A DNA stretch of 64,000 nt from Typha latifolia (GCA_019914945.1 CM034099.1:22842704-22906703); one strand, 5' to 3'; positions 25,501-39,314 are shown, counted from the first letter of the stretch. The notes: generated by a model not told the origin, from the letters alone. A program made the numbers and translations.

Positions 25501-26554
25501 TCATAGTAAAAAAAATGACTCAAGACTAAATCCCTGAAGGAGGGATTGCGTAGATACATATGGCTGTGTAATATGTGAATGATGTCCACGTCAGTCAAAG
25601 AGTTGATTATTAAAAGAATAACCTACCTCAACAGCCGGAGGAACAAGGTTTGCTAGCTTAATGGGCAGTTTCATCCAAATTCCTCTTTTCTCCTGAAAAC
25701 AAGAAAAAAGGATTTAATAAAGAACATAAAAGTGCAGTGCCACCTTACAAATTGCAGTGGATGAAGGGCACAGATGTACAAAATACGAACGAATGAGGAA
25801 CTACAAACGCATTAAAATGACAGTATTTGAAAAAAGGAAAAGTGTGAGACTTAAAATACGCATAGCTATTTTCACTTTGCACGGCTGTGACTGATTATAT
25901 AACCCTTAAATCTTCTTCTTTTCTTTTCACATCAAGATCATCTGAAAATATCTGTGCTATTTGTTTGATAATAGGTGCTACTTCTCCAAAAGCAATTAAT
26001 AACCATGCTACCAGGTGTCTTTATATTATATCTTCTCAAGAAAAAGATGTAGTTGAATAAACAAAACAATCACCTGTTGCTTCCAATTTGATAAAGAAGC
26101 TCTTAAAGAAGAAATAAAAGCTCCAGGGCTCATTGGGTCCTTCAACTCAATAATGATACCTCCATGGTCATCGTCCATTCCTGGAAGCAATTCAACTTCC
26201 TCTCCTTGTCGAGCTAATGTTGGTGTCGTAGCTGGTGATGGATTTGCTTTGCTTGACATCAGTCTACTACTAAGTCGATTCATAGCTCTACTATTCAAAC
26301 CTGGCATTTTACCACGATAGAAATAGCTATCGTCACACCAAGTAAACAGCAAGGGTTTCCCAAGATAACTATACGCACGACCGGGAAAACAAATGAAACG
26401 AGAAATTACCTTCGGAAATGCTTGTCCAAGGTTCGAAGCGGGATTTGGGAAAAAGGCGCGGATTTGCCGAGGGGAATCCAAGAACCGTTCGATTCAAAGG
26501 AATGCATCGTCCGAGCACTTCGAGGCGGAGCATTGAAGCCCGAGATCGGAGCAT
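22508..26554 (-). CDS. NUDT8: Nudix hydrolase, NUDT8-like, with targeting leader
   Basis: Nine exons: 26554-26410, 26300-26074, 25692-25627, 24954-24817, 24558-24481, 24371-24321, 24246-24212, 23815-23707 and 22705-22508. They join in phase to 348 aa. Residues 214-236 form a complete Nudix box (G x5 E x7 REV x EE x GI) with the metal-binding REVKEE core, so hydrolysis of a nucleoside diphosphate linked to another moiety is expected; the substrate cannot be read from sequence. Plant pre-Nudix motifs FWYHHAEPSYVMLVYWLP and HRVGVGAFV are present. The first ~50 residues are Arg/Ser rich with no acidic cluster, suggesting a plastid or mitochondrial transit peptide as in the AtNUDT8 branch. A competing ATG at 26481 goes out of frame after intron 1, so 26554 is preferred. 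The exon 4 donor (GAA followed by GTTGCT) is weak. Confidence 0.9.
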
Positions 26555-27160
26555 TTCTACACCACTAACGCTAAAACAAATCCTACAAAGGTCGGTCTAA
26601 GCAGTGGGTGAAACGTTCACAAGAATCACAAGGAGAGACATTAAAAGGCGCCGTGGAGGTAAGAAGGCCACAGCAGTGACGACGACGCAGGTGTTGCCGT
26701 GTTGATAAGCGACGAAAAAAAAGGAAAAAAAAATCGGTTTTGCTGTCCGAGTAGGAAACCGTACTAATTGGTTGCATTTGATTCGGGTCGGATTGAGGTC
26801 TAGTCAGGGTGAAATCTAGTCAGAACCCATTTAACTTTATCAAATTTGGGCTCGGATTCGGATTTTAAAATGGGTTCTAAATATCCACTCCGTGAATAAT
26901 CGGATCATTCTAGTTCGAGATTCGGATCCAATTTGAATCACATGCTCGACCAATTCTGAAGGTTCGATCGACATCACTATTCTTTGGGACCGCATACTAA
27001 TTTCCTCATCTTACATCCAAGAAAGTATCGTAGCCGTTCGATCAGATCTTCCTCCTCCTCCGCAATGCATCATATACCGTTTGCTGTCCTTCAGTAACGT
27101 TGTCCGTCTCGCCCTCTATGGTTTCAAAATTTTCAAATCGTCGCTCACTCCTCCACTAGC

Positions 27161-27205
<45 letters not shown>

Positions 27206-27310
27206 TAGAAGAGTTCGCAAACCCTAATCCCATTCCCTTAGGGTGTCGTCGTACGTTAGGGTCTCCGGATCCATCCCTCTCGTACTCCATCGATCCGAAT
27301 TAGGCCAGAG
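26555..27310. promoter_or_regulatory. Shared upstream region of divergent Nudix and INCENP genes
   Basis: 756 bp separate the two start codons. The right part holds a (TC)n run at 27164-27201 in the INCENP leader and a telo-box-like AAACCCTAA just after it; the middle is AT richer with no ORF. A compact or bidirectional promoter is likely. Confidence 0.55.
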
Positions 27311-30300
27311 ATGACGACGTTGGAGCACCTCTTCATGCAGATCTTTGAGCGCAAGAACTGGATTGAGTGCCAGCTGCGGCAGCAGATCGAATCCTACGGC
27401 GAATCCCTCGCCTATAATCTCGTCGCCGACGGCAAGCGCCCTCCCCCTTGGCTATGGACCACCGGATTGGACGCCCCTGGTTGCCCTAATCCAAAAGGTA
27501 CACTTCTTGGCAATTACACTTCGTCAAATGTCAAATTTCTTTCTCTAGGTTATTTACTTTTGTCTTTTGTTTTTCGATCAATTGATCGGTAAGTTAGGTC
27601 TAAAGATGATTTCTTTTTCTCTTTTCTGAGCGTTGCAGCTGAAAAAGGTTCTTGAATTCGTCTTAGGCTTTTCTTTTGAACAGTTTAAGTGCAGGGATTG
27701 GGCAATTTGGTTAGAATTTATGTGATTTCTGTGTGTATGCTGGTGGTATATTTCTAGCTATGGCGTCCACTCTCTTTTAACTGCTTGCATTATTGAATTG
27801 CTTGACTGTGAACTTTCTCAAAATTTAAAAACTGACTCAGTTTGGCTGATCAAATGTTCAGAAGAATATGCTTATCTGATTACATAACTTTTTCTTTTGA
27901 TAATGTTGAAACACATTGCAGGAGGCCCTCATTGCTTTTGCAGAAAACTTTGTTGGTTCTACAAGTTTATGAAACATTAAGATGAAGTACTCTCATAATT
28001 CTTATTTTGTGGAATAACTTTTAAAATGCCATTGGAAACTTTTGATATACCTCAGTTTAGGAAACACAACTGCGCTTTCCTTTGGCTCATTCCCTTTCTT
28101 AGCATCAATGTGTTGGAGAAGCACAATGCATGTCTGAGAAGTATCTGCTAGGATCTATGTGTACAGATTCTTATGTTTCTGAATTCACGATTGTCAGATT
28201 CTTCATAGATCCTAATTATAGACGAGAATAGAGATGCATTCCTGATTTTATGATCATTGTACAATTTTCTCTAGATTCTTGCAGGTTATATATTGCATAA
28301 CTTGGAAATTGTCTAAATTGTTTATTTGAAAACTGAGTTAGATACTGGAAATGAGTTCTGATTGTGCAATGCGCTTTTTCTTTGTTTTCTTATGCTTTAG
28401 AATAATTTTTTGTGCTACAGAGTTGGATAGGAAACACATAGTTTCAGACTTCTTATTTCCACCTGCTCATGTTACCACTCCAGCAAATTGCAGTACTTTC
28501 TTTACCCTGCCTAAGGAGGGTGCTAAAGTGTCGCAGAATGGCTTCCTTGCTGGAACATGTTTTTCAAATGAATGTATTTGTCCAGAATATATTAGTGGAG
28601 CTGCATCTGTAAGTCAATCTAAGGAAGTTCCCCTAGAGCAGCGTAAAGTAGACTCGGAAGTTGCTGAGGCATATGATGAGTTTAACATGTTTTCAAGGAT
28701 TCAACGTTCCAGATCGAGACAACGAGACCTAGAAAATCGTCTCAGTGAAAAAGCAAAAGCTAAAACCAGTGGACGTGGAAGTTCTCTGCATATAGGCATC
28801 ATGACCAGGTCTAGGGTTGCCTCCATGAGATCAGACAAAACTGAAGAATCACCAGTTGTGAAATTGATTCCTGACATGGGAGATGATTGTCGGGTCACTC
28901 AACCAAGACAAGTGCTCAAAGCACTTGATTCTCATGCTAGTCTATCAAAACCTGCTGAACCTTTGAAGCACATAGCAGATAATGCTCACGTTACTTCAGA
29001 AACTGAGGATCATTCCTGCCCCGATACCGGTGCAGATGTCGACAATCTTACAGTCAGTCGTATTAACTGTAATGTGGCTTCACAAAGATGTCCTGCTGGA
29101 ACTGTTCCTAATGAGCCTGTTGCGGACCATTCTAGGTTAAGAGTTGCAAGTACCCTATCTGCTTCAGTGCCTGAGGACCTTCTGTTGGTTGAGCCAAAGA
29201 AACTTCTTTTTGATGGCATTGACTTGTGTGTTTTGAATGAAAGCTCTTTTACTTCTTCCATTATGGAAGATCAGGACCATAGATTTACTTCCCAGAGTGC
29301 CCTTCCTGATCTCAGGGCTATAAATTCTGTAGAGGAAGAAACACTTTCCAGTAATTCCATGAAAGGAGGTGACTCTTCAACAAGTCAGCTGCTTCAGAGG
29401 GGGATTTCGCATAATACAGAGGATATACAATGCATAAGGGAAGCTAACAGAGTTTCTGATGGAAGCCCACAAGAGGATCCAGAGTTGCTCGGACAACAGA
29501 ATCCAGAGTGTCTTTCCCTCCCTCCATGTGGTAAACCTTCACATGTACCTTCCAGATCACTTTCTTCTCAGGGAGCTTCGCAGACCTCAGGGAACTCCCC
29601 ATCTCGTTCATGCCCTTTGAAGGACAGTAAGATGAGTCCTGCAAACTTATCAAGTCATCCAGGTGGCCACCTGACTGATAACTCAGAAGGTTCATTTGGA
29701 AGGCTGCCGGAGAATGCTACAGAAGCTGAAAAATGTGAACTTACTGCAGCAAACAGAGACTCTGATGTGGTCTTCTCAGTAGAAACTGAGAATCTGTTAC
29801 ATCATACTGTTGAGCAACATGATCTGAACGGAAACCATCTGACTTGCTTGGGAAGAGAAACTAAGGATAGTGATTCTGGGAATGCAATTAGTGAGTTGGA
29901 GCTTGTGGTGTCAGCAGAAGAAGAACCATTTGACAGGGAACTAAATGGAGCAAGTGTTTGCCCAGAGCTCCTTCAGGAAAAGGACCCATTACACACTTTG
30001 GATGTCAATGAGGTTTTTCACCCTCAAATGATTTTATGTAACAACATAGATATACCTACCTCTGCATCTTTGGACAGTATATCCAGGAATAATGTGAGTG
30101 AGAATATCTTCTTGTCAAGTCCAATTTCGTGTACAACAGAGCAGAAATCCGGCGGAGCTCAAACGAAAGAGATTACTAGCAGTCCTGGACTGATGGATAC
30201 TGTTCATAATGATGGTTTGTTATTTACTGAAACAAAGGAAGCTTCGGTAAGGAATGAAGAGGATAAAATTTCTACAGTGGAACTTCAGAAGAAAACCAAT

Positions 30301-33300
30301 TGTCAGCTACCCACATTTGTACAAACTGCTGAAAACCAAGATGCAGCATTAGCATATGAACCTATTTTGAGTTCATATAATGAGGATAAATTTTCCGGTT
30401 CTTCTAAATTGAATGGTTCCACTTTGTCTTCTTTGAGTAGAGCCAGTGACTGCCTATCAGCTGATGGAACTGTGGGTACTAACTTTCCTAGTAATTCTGC
30501 TCATAATATACCAAAATATTCTTATGAAATTCCAAAATTTTGGAATGATCTAGGGGACCCTACTAGTATTAATAAGAATCTTGCGCCATGTAATAAAAAT
30601 TTGCCTTTCTCTGAGAAAAGTTCCAGCCAAGTAGAAACTGATGGGTATGACATTTGTGAAAGCATGAGTGTTGCAGAAAAGAATTGTCATTCATGCAAAA
30701 CAATGTTTAATGATGCAGAAATTAAGAATTTGCCTCCAAGTTCTCGATATGTTTTCAATAGTTTGGGAAGCTATGAGAAGAATAGTAGTGCAAGTGATCC
30801 GAAGCAATCAGTGGAAACTGAAGACCATTCCAGTGGAATTTCAGAGTATAAAAGAAGAAAAATGAGTTGTCTGTCAAATTATGTCCTTGCTACTTCTCCA
30901 AAGACAGGGGTTAGACCATCCTTGAACTCTCAAGAGGGAAATGACAGATTGAAGAGAAATCCAGCAAGCTGTTGTGCTAGTACGAACTTTCAACTTGTCC
31001 TACCAAGCAAGATGGAAGATATGAGCACGAATGTAGTCGAAGATTGCTGTTTGGATGTTATACCTCAAAGCAAGGAAGAATGCCGAACAGAGGTAGTAAA
31101 ATCATTGCAACATGCTGTTATTCTCTTATGCAGCAAGTACTAGTTTTCTGCAAATTTTCAGTTTTCTTGCTTTTCTTTATTGTATCTTACCTTTTTTATG
31201 TTTCCTCTGTTTATGTTTTTTATTATAGGAACTAAGAGTGCTGGTTTTCCTTGGCAGGGTAGTCTTTGTGTGAAAGCGAAGGACCATGATGAGGTGAATC
31301 ATTTGCAACACAAGGGACTTTCTTTTCAGATTAGAGATCTGGATGAGGGGATAACAATGACATCTTCAAAAGTGGATGTCAGAACCATTGAGTCCACTCC
31401 TTCTAGACTCACAGATTGTGCTTCAAAAGAAGAAGGTCTTGACCAGTTAGGTGCTTGGAATACTTTGTATCCATCTAATATTGCCATATCTTCACATTGT
31501 GTTGATGATATTGTTGACTGCAATGAAACAATGCCAGAATATGAGGGGTTCAGCATTGGTTTTCCTTCAGTTGTTAGGAGTGACATCTTCGATGATTCTG
31601 AGGTTCAAGCTCTTGAGAAAGAAAGGGCTTCCCTGATTGAGCAGCTTTGTGACTCTAGGAATTTGGTTATTCCAGGTTCCCATCCATCCACAAAGTATAA
31701 AATCAATAAACTTCCTGATGTTTATCAGTCCTTACCTACTAGCCTCTTGAATCTAACGAGTATAAGTAATCCTTTCCTTCTTGATGTTGATGATATTGGA
31801 CAATTCAGTGCAAGTGAAAATAGAAACGCTTCTAGTTTAGATGAAAATTGTGGATCAGAAGTCAATGGCATTTTCCTGGGGAGAACACATTATGAAAGTA
31901 TGTCCTTTTCAAGTGCTAGGATTGGACATGAGATAAGTAAGCCTCCTTTGACTCCTCCAGTTGAAAAGTTCAACCAGAGAAAGCTTTCAGGAAGAAGTGG
32001 TGCCAGTTCAGGGATATTTGGCTCTAATCCGGAACTTACATGTTTTAGAATTGATGAAGATATCAGCGCTACAGAAGAAAATGATCATCATGATGTTATA
32101 TACATATCTGAAGAAAAAGATTGCTCAGAAGAGATCAAGTCACCAACCAACAGAAAAGCACTTCAGGATGTTACTGCATTATATCAAAATGCTCCAGCAT
32201 TGGTTTCTCTTTCCAACAACCATCTGGAAAATAGTAGTCTAAAATATGTGAAGACCGAAGCTCTTTCTAATATTGCAGTAGGTCGCCATTTGAGTCCTGG
32301 AAATGCTTGTGCTAGCAAAAAGAAGTCTAAGAGGAACCACTCAACTTATTCAGTAAGTGGAATTGGAATTCGAAAAGTGGGTGAATCACTTCGCAGCAGG
32401 TCTAGTAAGATGGAAATATCTGGAAGAACAAATGAAGGGAAGAGGAGCCAAACAAACATGGAAAAAGGATGCAGGCCTAACAATATTGTGTCCAATGTAT
32501 CTTCTTTTCTCCCACTGGTTAGGCAAAAGCAGCAAGCAGCAACAGTTAAAGGTGTGTCTTTTTTGTTTATTTCTGATCTCTGGAAATTATGGTTGATATA
32601 TTAGCCATTAGGTGAAATTATAATTCCTTAGGGAAAAGAAGACTAAATTGGGTTTATTTGTGTGCTTGGAACTTTGAAATTCTAATTACTAAATACTCCT
32701 TCAATATTCATTCTGTCCATCTTTCTTCACCGCATTCCATGTAAAACTGTGAATATGCATATGTATTATTAACATGATTGTTACGGTGGTTAGTACCTGG
32801 TGGACATCGAAAGACTTTGCTGTTTAACTGAAAGAATACAATTGAGATGTTCAAGACTTTTCTGCTATACCCCAAATTAACCAAAATATTTACCATTAAT
32901 CTAACTTATAAATCCAAGTTAAATAAACAGCAAAGCATGTTTCCCACTGTCTAGTAATAATCAAGGTACAAATTAGTAAGTGGTAACTAATAATGGACAA
33001 AGCAGGTGCTTATGTATAAAATGACATTGACAATTACATATTTATCAAGACCGCTTTTATGAAAAATTACTTATATCTTGGAAAACTTGCAACCTCAACC
33101 TTCTTCTTCAGACCCTTTGTCATGATATAACTATGTAAGTTTAAATCATTTTATTCAGGGAGCAACTGAAAGATAAATCTAATTATTGTCTCATTACTCA
33201 TTAGTAGCTTATACTTTTAGATTTTTGCTTGCATATGATTGTACAAGCAGAAAGAAAAGAGTTCCCTATACAACATATGAACATGAAACTTGCCTTTCAG

Positions 33301-35437
33301 GAAAGAAAGACATCAAAGTGAAGGCACTTGAGATGGCTGAAGCTGCAAAACGCATTGAAGAAAAGAAACTAAATGAGCGTGAAATGCGCAAAGCAGCTGC
33401 AAAAGTTGAAAGGATAAGGTTGGGGCAGGAGAAAGAACTCAAGCAAAAACAGGAAGAGGAGCAAAGGAAGAAAAAGGAAGCTGATATTGCCGCAAGGAAG
33501 AGGCAGAGAGAAGAAGAAGAAAAGAAGGAAAAGGAAAAAAGAAGAAGATGCATTGAAGAAGCTCGAAAACCGCAAAGAGAACAGGTGGAAAGAACACGTG
33601 CTGGGAAAGAGGAGAATGATCCTCACTATAAAGCTTCAGTAAGTGCTTTACTTATTATTTTTTTCGTTAACACATTGTTCCCTTTTGCAAGTTACTGTCA
33701 TTGACTATGGCAAGTTTTACATGATGAGAAGGAATTGAGGAAGAAAGATTTGGTAGAAGAGGGAAAGAGGCCATTAAAACTTGATAAAGAAGAGGAAGTT
33801 GCTGGGTGTAAAGAAGCAAGACCAGGCACTGTCAAGGTTGTCGGGGATGGGAGACTTGGCGATGATAGACTTCCGTCTCAAGATACTTCAAAAGAATCAA
33901 GCAATCTTGAGAAGGTATAATTTGATCTGAACTTGGTGGTACTCTTTTGTAGTCATTTACTACTGCATCTAGTAACGGAATTGACGAGATGTGGGGCTTT
34001 GTACATCATTCCAACCCCTTTACTATATTTTCTTGAAGGTTTATCTTTTATTTTCTTGAACTGGTTTCAACAATTTTCAGAAAGTTGCAGATAGTTGAAC
34101 TCAAGAATTAGGATATATATGTTCAAATGCTGGATATACACCAAGATGATTCCCGGAGTTTTAGGAATCCCCAAATTTACAAAATAGCAACTAATACAAA
34201 TATAGATCTTCAAGAAAGCCTCAATATCCAATAAAAGGGTAAATATCCAAGAATGAGATCTTGTGCATTGGCTATTAATCTGAAAGGTTAAATAATTACT
34301 ATTCACAAGTTTGGCTATCAATTTAAAATCATAGACTAGAAAATTGGTTATAAAACAAGGACATGCTCCTGGGACATGGTCTCTTTATTTGTGTTTTTCT
34401 TTTTCACTTGGAAGCAATGCTACTTTTAGTATATTTTGCATTGGTGAATGAGATTTTTTATCATTCAGCTGAATGATAAAGCAATATGATAATTTGGTTT
34501 AAGCTATGACGACTATGAAGGCTGAGCTGTATCATTTTTTCTGGTTAGAGTATTTAAGCTATGATGATTATGAAGGCTGAGCTGTATCATTTTTTCTGGT
34601 TAGAGCATTTATGTATATCCCTGCTTCCTTGGTCTGTTTTGGTTTTGTTATTTAGTATATACTTACAGTAGAACAGAGCTCTAACTTATTATTTAATTGT
34701 TCTTTCCAAAATTCTTTCAGTCATATGAAATGTCTCCATATAGAGACTCTGATGATGAGGAGGAAGAAGAAGGGGAACTCAAGCGGAGGAGGAAATCTAT
34801 TCCTTCATGGGCAAGGTGAATATGGCTTTAATCATTCACTGAAAAAACAATATGAAACACTTGCAGTTTAAGATAAGGCATGTCATTGAAAATTTCCTGG
34901 TAGCCTTTTTGTAGTGCATCTTTTATAAACCGAATTTGGTGGGACAACCTCCCTCTGTTTGCCAGCTGAACTTGTTGTATTTATTTGACCTGATTCGGTT
35001 GTTTAGCATCTTTTTATCACCAAAAATTTCTGATAGGCATCATCTACTCTTAACTGAGACAGGTTTCTTACTTGAAGTGGCACATATCCTGCTAAACGAA
35101 GATGCTAATTCTTATGACTACTTTTCTTGTTGCAGGAATCTCGTACTTCTTATTTAAATTATTGATTTCATCCAAGTTAAAATAATGAGAGATTTTTTGT
35201 TATGTTTTTGCAGGAGAGAATTCTTGGATCAAATTCTATTATCCAAACAACATCTAGATCCAAAAGAAATTTTCAGCCGCAAGAGCTCTTTTGACTTAAA
35301 TGAAGGTAAAACAGCTTAGTTCACAAAGAATGCTTGTCTTGGTTGTGATTTCTGCTACCAATTACGGACTGATGGTAATTAGCTGACTTCTGCCTTCCGC
35401 AGTTCTTTCGCCACGTGTTCCTCATCACCAATTGTGA
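27311..35437 (+). CDS. WYR: Plant INCENP homologue (WYRD-type inner centromere protein)
   Basis: Eight exons: 27311-27497, 28421-31092, 31258-32551, 33301-33638, 33729-33914, 34721-34815, 35214-35305 and 35403-35437, giving about 1,632 aa. The conserved N-terminus (MTTLEHLFMQIFERKNWIE) and the C-terminal Aurora-binding IN-box (YRDSDDEEEEEGE ... SIPSWARREFLDQIL, residues about 1560-1632) identify it. Between them are a large, poorly conserved Ser-rich region (exons 2-3) and a highly charged Lys/Glu/Arg helix (exon 4, residues about 1385-1497), like the single-alpha-helix region of INCENP. The product should anchor Aurora kinase in the chromosomal passenger complex at centromeres and the phragmoplast; Arabidopsis wyrd mutants have gamete and embryo division defects. 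The exon 2/3 junction is the least certain: donor at 31093 with acceptor at 31258 keeps frame, but other in-frame pairs may exist. Confidence 0.87.
34498..34607. repeat. 55-bp tandem duplication in INCENP intron 5
   Basis: The unit TTTAAGCTATGA...GGTTAGAG is present at 34498-34552 and 34553-34607 with only a few substitutions. It lies about 110 bp before the exon that opens the IN-box. Confidence 0.9.
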
Positions 35438-35857
35438 TGAGATGATCAGTTGATGAATTACTTGCGTGGTGATGGCTTAACAAGGATGTGGTGCATCTAA
35501 ACCAAATATGTCTGATGGCCATCATCTGTGTTCCTGGGCCTATATATCATATATGCAACAGATCAACCGATGGGATGTATCTCGATCCTTCTAATGTTGT
35601 CGATTTTTCAATAATTTTTGGCTGCAGGATGTATATACACTTGCTTCTCTCTCTTTCTCTCTCTCCATATATTTGCAAATCGACCACTATTGTAGGTATA
35701 CTTGCGGAAGATCATCTGTTCCTAGTTTGCAAGGAATATTATTAATATGTCCTACTTTTACTAAAATACTTGTATTTCTCTTTTCTCTCTCTGAAAAAGA
35801 ACACCATATGAGTGAGCAATTTTATTTTTAGGAATATTCATCATAATGGTACTTTGC

Positions 35858-35919
<62 letters not shown>

Positions 35920-36822
35920 AGGCCGGAATCAATTTGCTAATAGGTCAACAAGAGGTATCTTTTCATAATAAGACTAAAATGGAGAGCTTATATAAAATAA
36001 CTTTTTTTTTATTGGCTTTGAAGTCGAATAAATATACATTTGCATTTCTAAATAAACCTGCTCCGAGGAAAAACGATTTACTTTATTTCCCATGCATCCC
36101 AGGTAGAATTACATGTCATTGGTGAGAAAGCTAACGATATCCAAACGGGAAGCAATTTAGTATGATATCCTGCTTCTTAGGGAGAAATTTCTCAAACTGT
36201 CATGCAAGGTTCAGCTGCTTACTGCATTCACCAAACAAATATGACACTGACATCGGATTTTTCAAGCATTAGATGCAAACAAATAGAATGCCAGATAAGA
36301 TTGACAGAAATAAACTTGAATTTGGCCAAACACGGCTAGGGTGATAGAAGAAAACAGCAGTGGCTGTCAAAGCAGCAAACTCTTATTCTGATCACATAAG
36401 TTGCACAAGTAGACAGATTCAGTTGATCTACACTTCTACAATTTCACTGGGTAGAGCCTCTTGGTCACTACAATCTTCAATGTACTCCATCCATTTCTGG
36501 AAGGAATTGTATCCAAACATTGCTCATGGAGAGTAGGAGACATGATAGTATGGTTCAAGAAAGGTAAAAGGACCACAATTACAAAGAAAATTGGAAGTGA
36601 ACTGAGGCTGAAAACTTTTAAGTTGGAAAATTCTCTGAAGCAAAAATTCCTCTCAAGTTAGTTCTTCACACTGAAGGCAAAATTTTGTGCTTAGTACTGC
36701 TAGAGCAGTAGAAGGTTCAGAGAATCAGAGGTCATACTGAAGCATAGTGCAGAACCATGGCAATCTCTCATAGCCTTCCGATAACTATAGTACGAATATG
36801 ATCAGATCTGTTTCTTATGATC
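35438..36822. other. Convergent intergenic region between INCENP and TRM10
   Basis: Holds the 3' UTRs of the two converging genes. A (TG)24 microsatellite at 35869-35916, preceded by a short (TA)n, is the main feature. No gene is seen. Confidence 0.6.
35869..35916. repeat. (TG)24 microsatellite
   Basis: Uninterrupted TG dinucleotides directly after a short TA run. Confidence 0.97.
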
Positions 36823-39314
36823 CTAGGCTGCCATGCTTGCGGCGTCATCAGAATCCTCCTCTTTTGCTTCTCCATCTTCAACTTCTCTGATGCACAGTTT
36901 TTTTGTTATGCAACCACCATTTTCTGAATCTACTTCCACGCCATTTTCACATGCAGTTACTACCTCTGCTGCATCCACAGTTACATCGCCATCAGCTTCT
37001 TCAACTTCTCCTTCAGGTTCTTCAACTTCTCCTTCAGGTTCTTCAGCTTCTCCTTCATACTCTCCTCTTTTCCTTTGTGGAATCACCTGAAAGAATGCAG
37101 TTCTCCAATCTCTTGTTTCTAGAAACTTTAGCAGTATTTCAAACACCTGGTTAACTGTAAGAACCTGTAAGATCAATACATATACGAGTAAAGAAACTAT
37201 ACAGAATAAATAACAGGCAATCATGCAAGCTAATAAATGAACCAAGTTCAAGTACTCTAGAGTCTTGAAAATAGAAAATCACTCATCTCACTGGTTTCAG
37301 TAATTTCATTTTCAAAGCGTGTGATCTTTATGCTGTAAACTTGTAATTTAAATCTCATAGTTCCTGATGTGGCGGCTAGAAAAGGAGAATAGAATAGGAT
37401 TATTTATTTGATCCAGTGGACCAGAATCTCTATGCAAGGGTTAAATATTGGGAACATATATTAATTCATTAAAGAAATAATTGAAAAGGAGGTGAGTGTA
37501 ACTGAGCCGCCAATGGAGAGAACAAAATATTAAGATCAAAACTTTCTGTCATTTCATAAACTCATATTCTGCTTAATAATCAGGGATTCAAGATAGCCAC
37601 TAATGCTGTTTATCATTAAATTCCAGAAGCGCAAATGAGACTCTGCCTGATGCTGAACATAGTAGTTAGCCTTCCAAGAGATATGCATTGGTACAAACAT
37701 GCCAACAACTTCTTCATGCATCCCATGATTTTAAGACACGCTATTCTATATGGGCATGTTTATCATGCTCACTACATTTTGACTCTTAAACCTTAAAATT
37801 GGCTACTTATAGGGGTTGACCGCTAGTTGGACATGATGCACCAAGTATTGCTCGGATAGTTTCAGCTGGAAACACCTTCAGTTTACAATTCGATATGAAA
37901 GTAATAGCAAAGTAAGGGCTTGGTACAGACTTACAGTCTTTGGAGAAACAAGAGATACTCAATATTACATTAGCCATACCTGGGAGCTTGACATCTTCAA
38001 GTAATTTGTGATTGGCAATTTTGCAGAAAGAATCCCCTGGTCATTTGCCTTCTTCATGGTTATCCCTTTCCATCGATTCCGATCAACTAACCCACCAATG
38101 ATGTAAATTTTCTTCGGATCAAGCTCCTCAACAACAGTCTCTGCATCTGCTGTTAGATACACAAGATTCTCTTTCTGATCCTGAAAGGCTTCAATATAAG
38201 ATGTGCTCTCCTTCTCAATAATCCACTTATCAAATCCTGGGAGCCTTTGTATTTGGGTCTCTATTTCTCCTCTACATCCTGTCAACCAGAGATGAGCCGG
38301 TGAAGCACATCTTCCATTAACTGCATAACAATACATCATCTGTGTCTCCATAAGTTATTGACTTGTAAAACAATACAAAAACACAATAATTTTTTATAAT
38401 ATCCTTATGACGAGTTGATGCCAATAGCATAATTCATACTTGGTTATATCCAGTGAAAATCATTTAAACACAACCCAGATACTAATACTCTCGGGTCAAC
38501 CTTTTAACGATTTCCAGATTGAGCCTTGAATTTTCTTTTTTCTTATAATGTCCAAATGATACTCTGAGTAACTTCAACTTGATGAAAGAAGAAAAGTTCT
38601 TTTATTTTTGAACGTAAATATTTGTAATTGCCAAATTTCCTTTATTCTTTTTTATCTCATATCTGACCAATAGATCCTCCTTTTTTACTTAAATGGCAGT
38701 TTGAGTTATCAGTTAAGATTGGTTGCGTTTCATTTGACTTTTACAATAAAGAAACTAAGGTTCTACTACTGACAGCGTGTTAACTGAAAAATTCTACGAA
38801 AAAATGTGAGGCTCCATATAGGATAACAAAGAGATCGAGTTCTAACAACTGCAGGGTGTAAAATGAGAATGCGTAAACCCTAGTTCTCAGGAGTCACCTG
38901 GTGCACAAGACTTTGGATCTCATTCGCCGTCATAAGATCCGCGAACTCGAGATCGATCACGAGCTTCTGCCCTACCTCGGCCGCCCTCCTCAGCCGTCCG
39001 ATCTTGATCTCCCTCTCCTCCGAGACCTTCTCCATTCTCTCCTTCCTCGTCTGTCTCCTCTCCTCCACCAACCTCGCCCTCTCCTCCTCCGACCCGGCGG
39101 CGGCGAGCCGCGCCTCCCACTCTCCGCGGCGCCGCTCCAAGTCGCGCCGCTTCCTCTCCTTCTCCGCCGCCTTCCTTGCCGCCTTCCGCTCCTCCATCCG
39201 CTGCTGCTTCAGGAGCCGCTTCCTCGCGCTCTTCGAGAGCGGCTGCGCCGGGGCGCCGTTGTCGCCCTCTGTCAGAGGGGAAGTCTGAACAATCGTCTCC
39301 GGCTCGTCGTCCAT
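36823..39314 (-). CDS. TRM10: tRNA (guanine(9)-N1)-methyltransferase, TRM10 family
   Basis: Three exons: 39314-38898, 38339-37980 and 37164-36823, giving 372 aa with phase-0 introns. Residues about 25-110 are a basic and acidic coiled coil ([20 protein letters not shown]), the usual TRM10 N-terminal extension. The SPOUT methyltransferase domain follows: [24 protein letters not shown], then [12 protein letters not shown] with the candidate catalytic Asp225, and AKLPITNYL and [16 protein letters not shown]. The enzyme methylates N1 of G9 in tRNAs using S-adenosylmethionine. The C-terminal 70 residues are acidic and hold a 7-residue tandem repeat (EEPEGEV type). Exon 1 is strongly GC rich compared with exons 2-3, a monocot-like gradient. 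Confidence 0.93.

Noticed and set aside
26026..26481. ATG at 26481 as start of the Nudix protein without intron 1
   Set aside because: It needs intron 1 to be retained and meets no Nudix-family N-terminus; the 26554 start splices in frame and gives a typical leader.
33266..33626. Phe/Ser-rich minus-strand ORFs over INCENP exon 4
   Set aside because: Reverse complement of Lys/Glu codons of the charged helix; no independent support.
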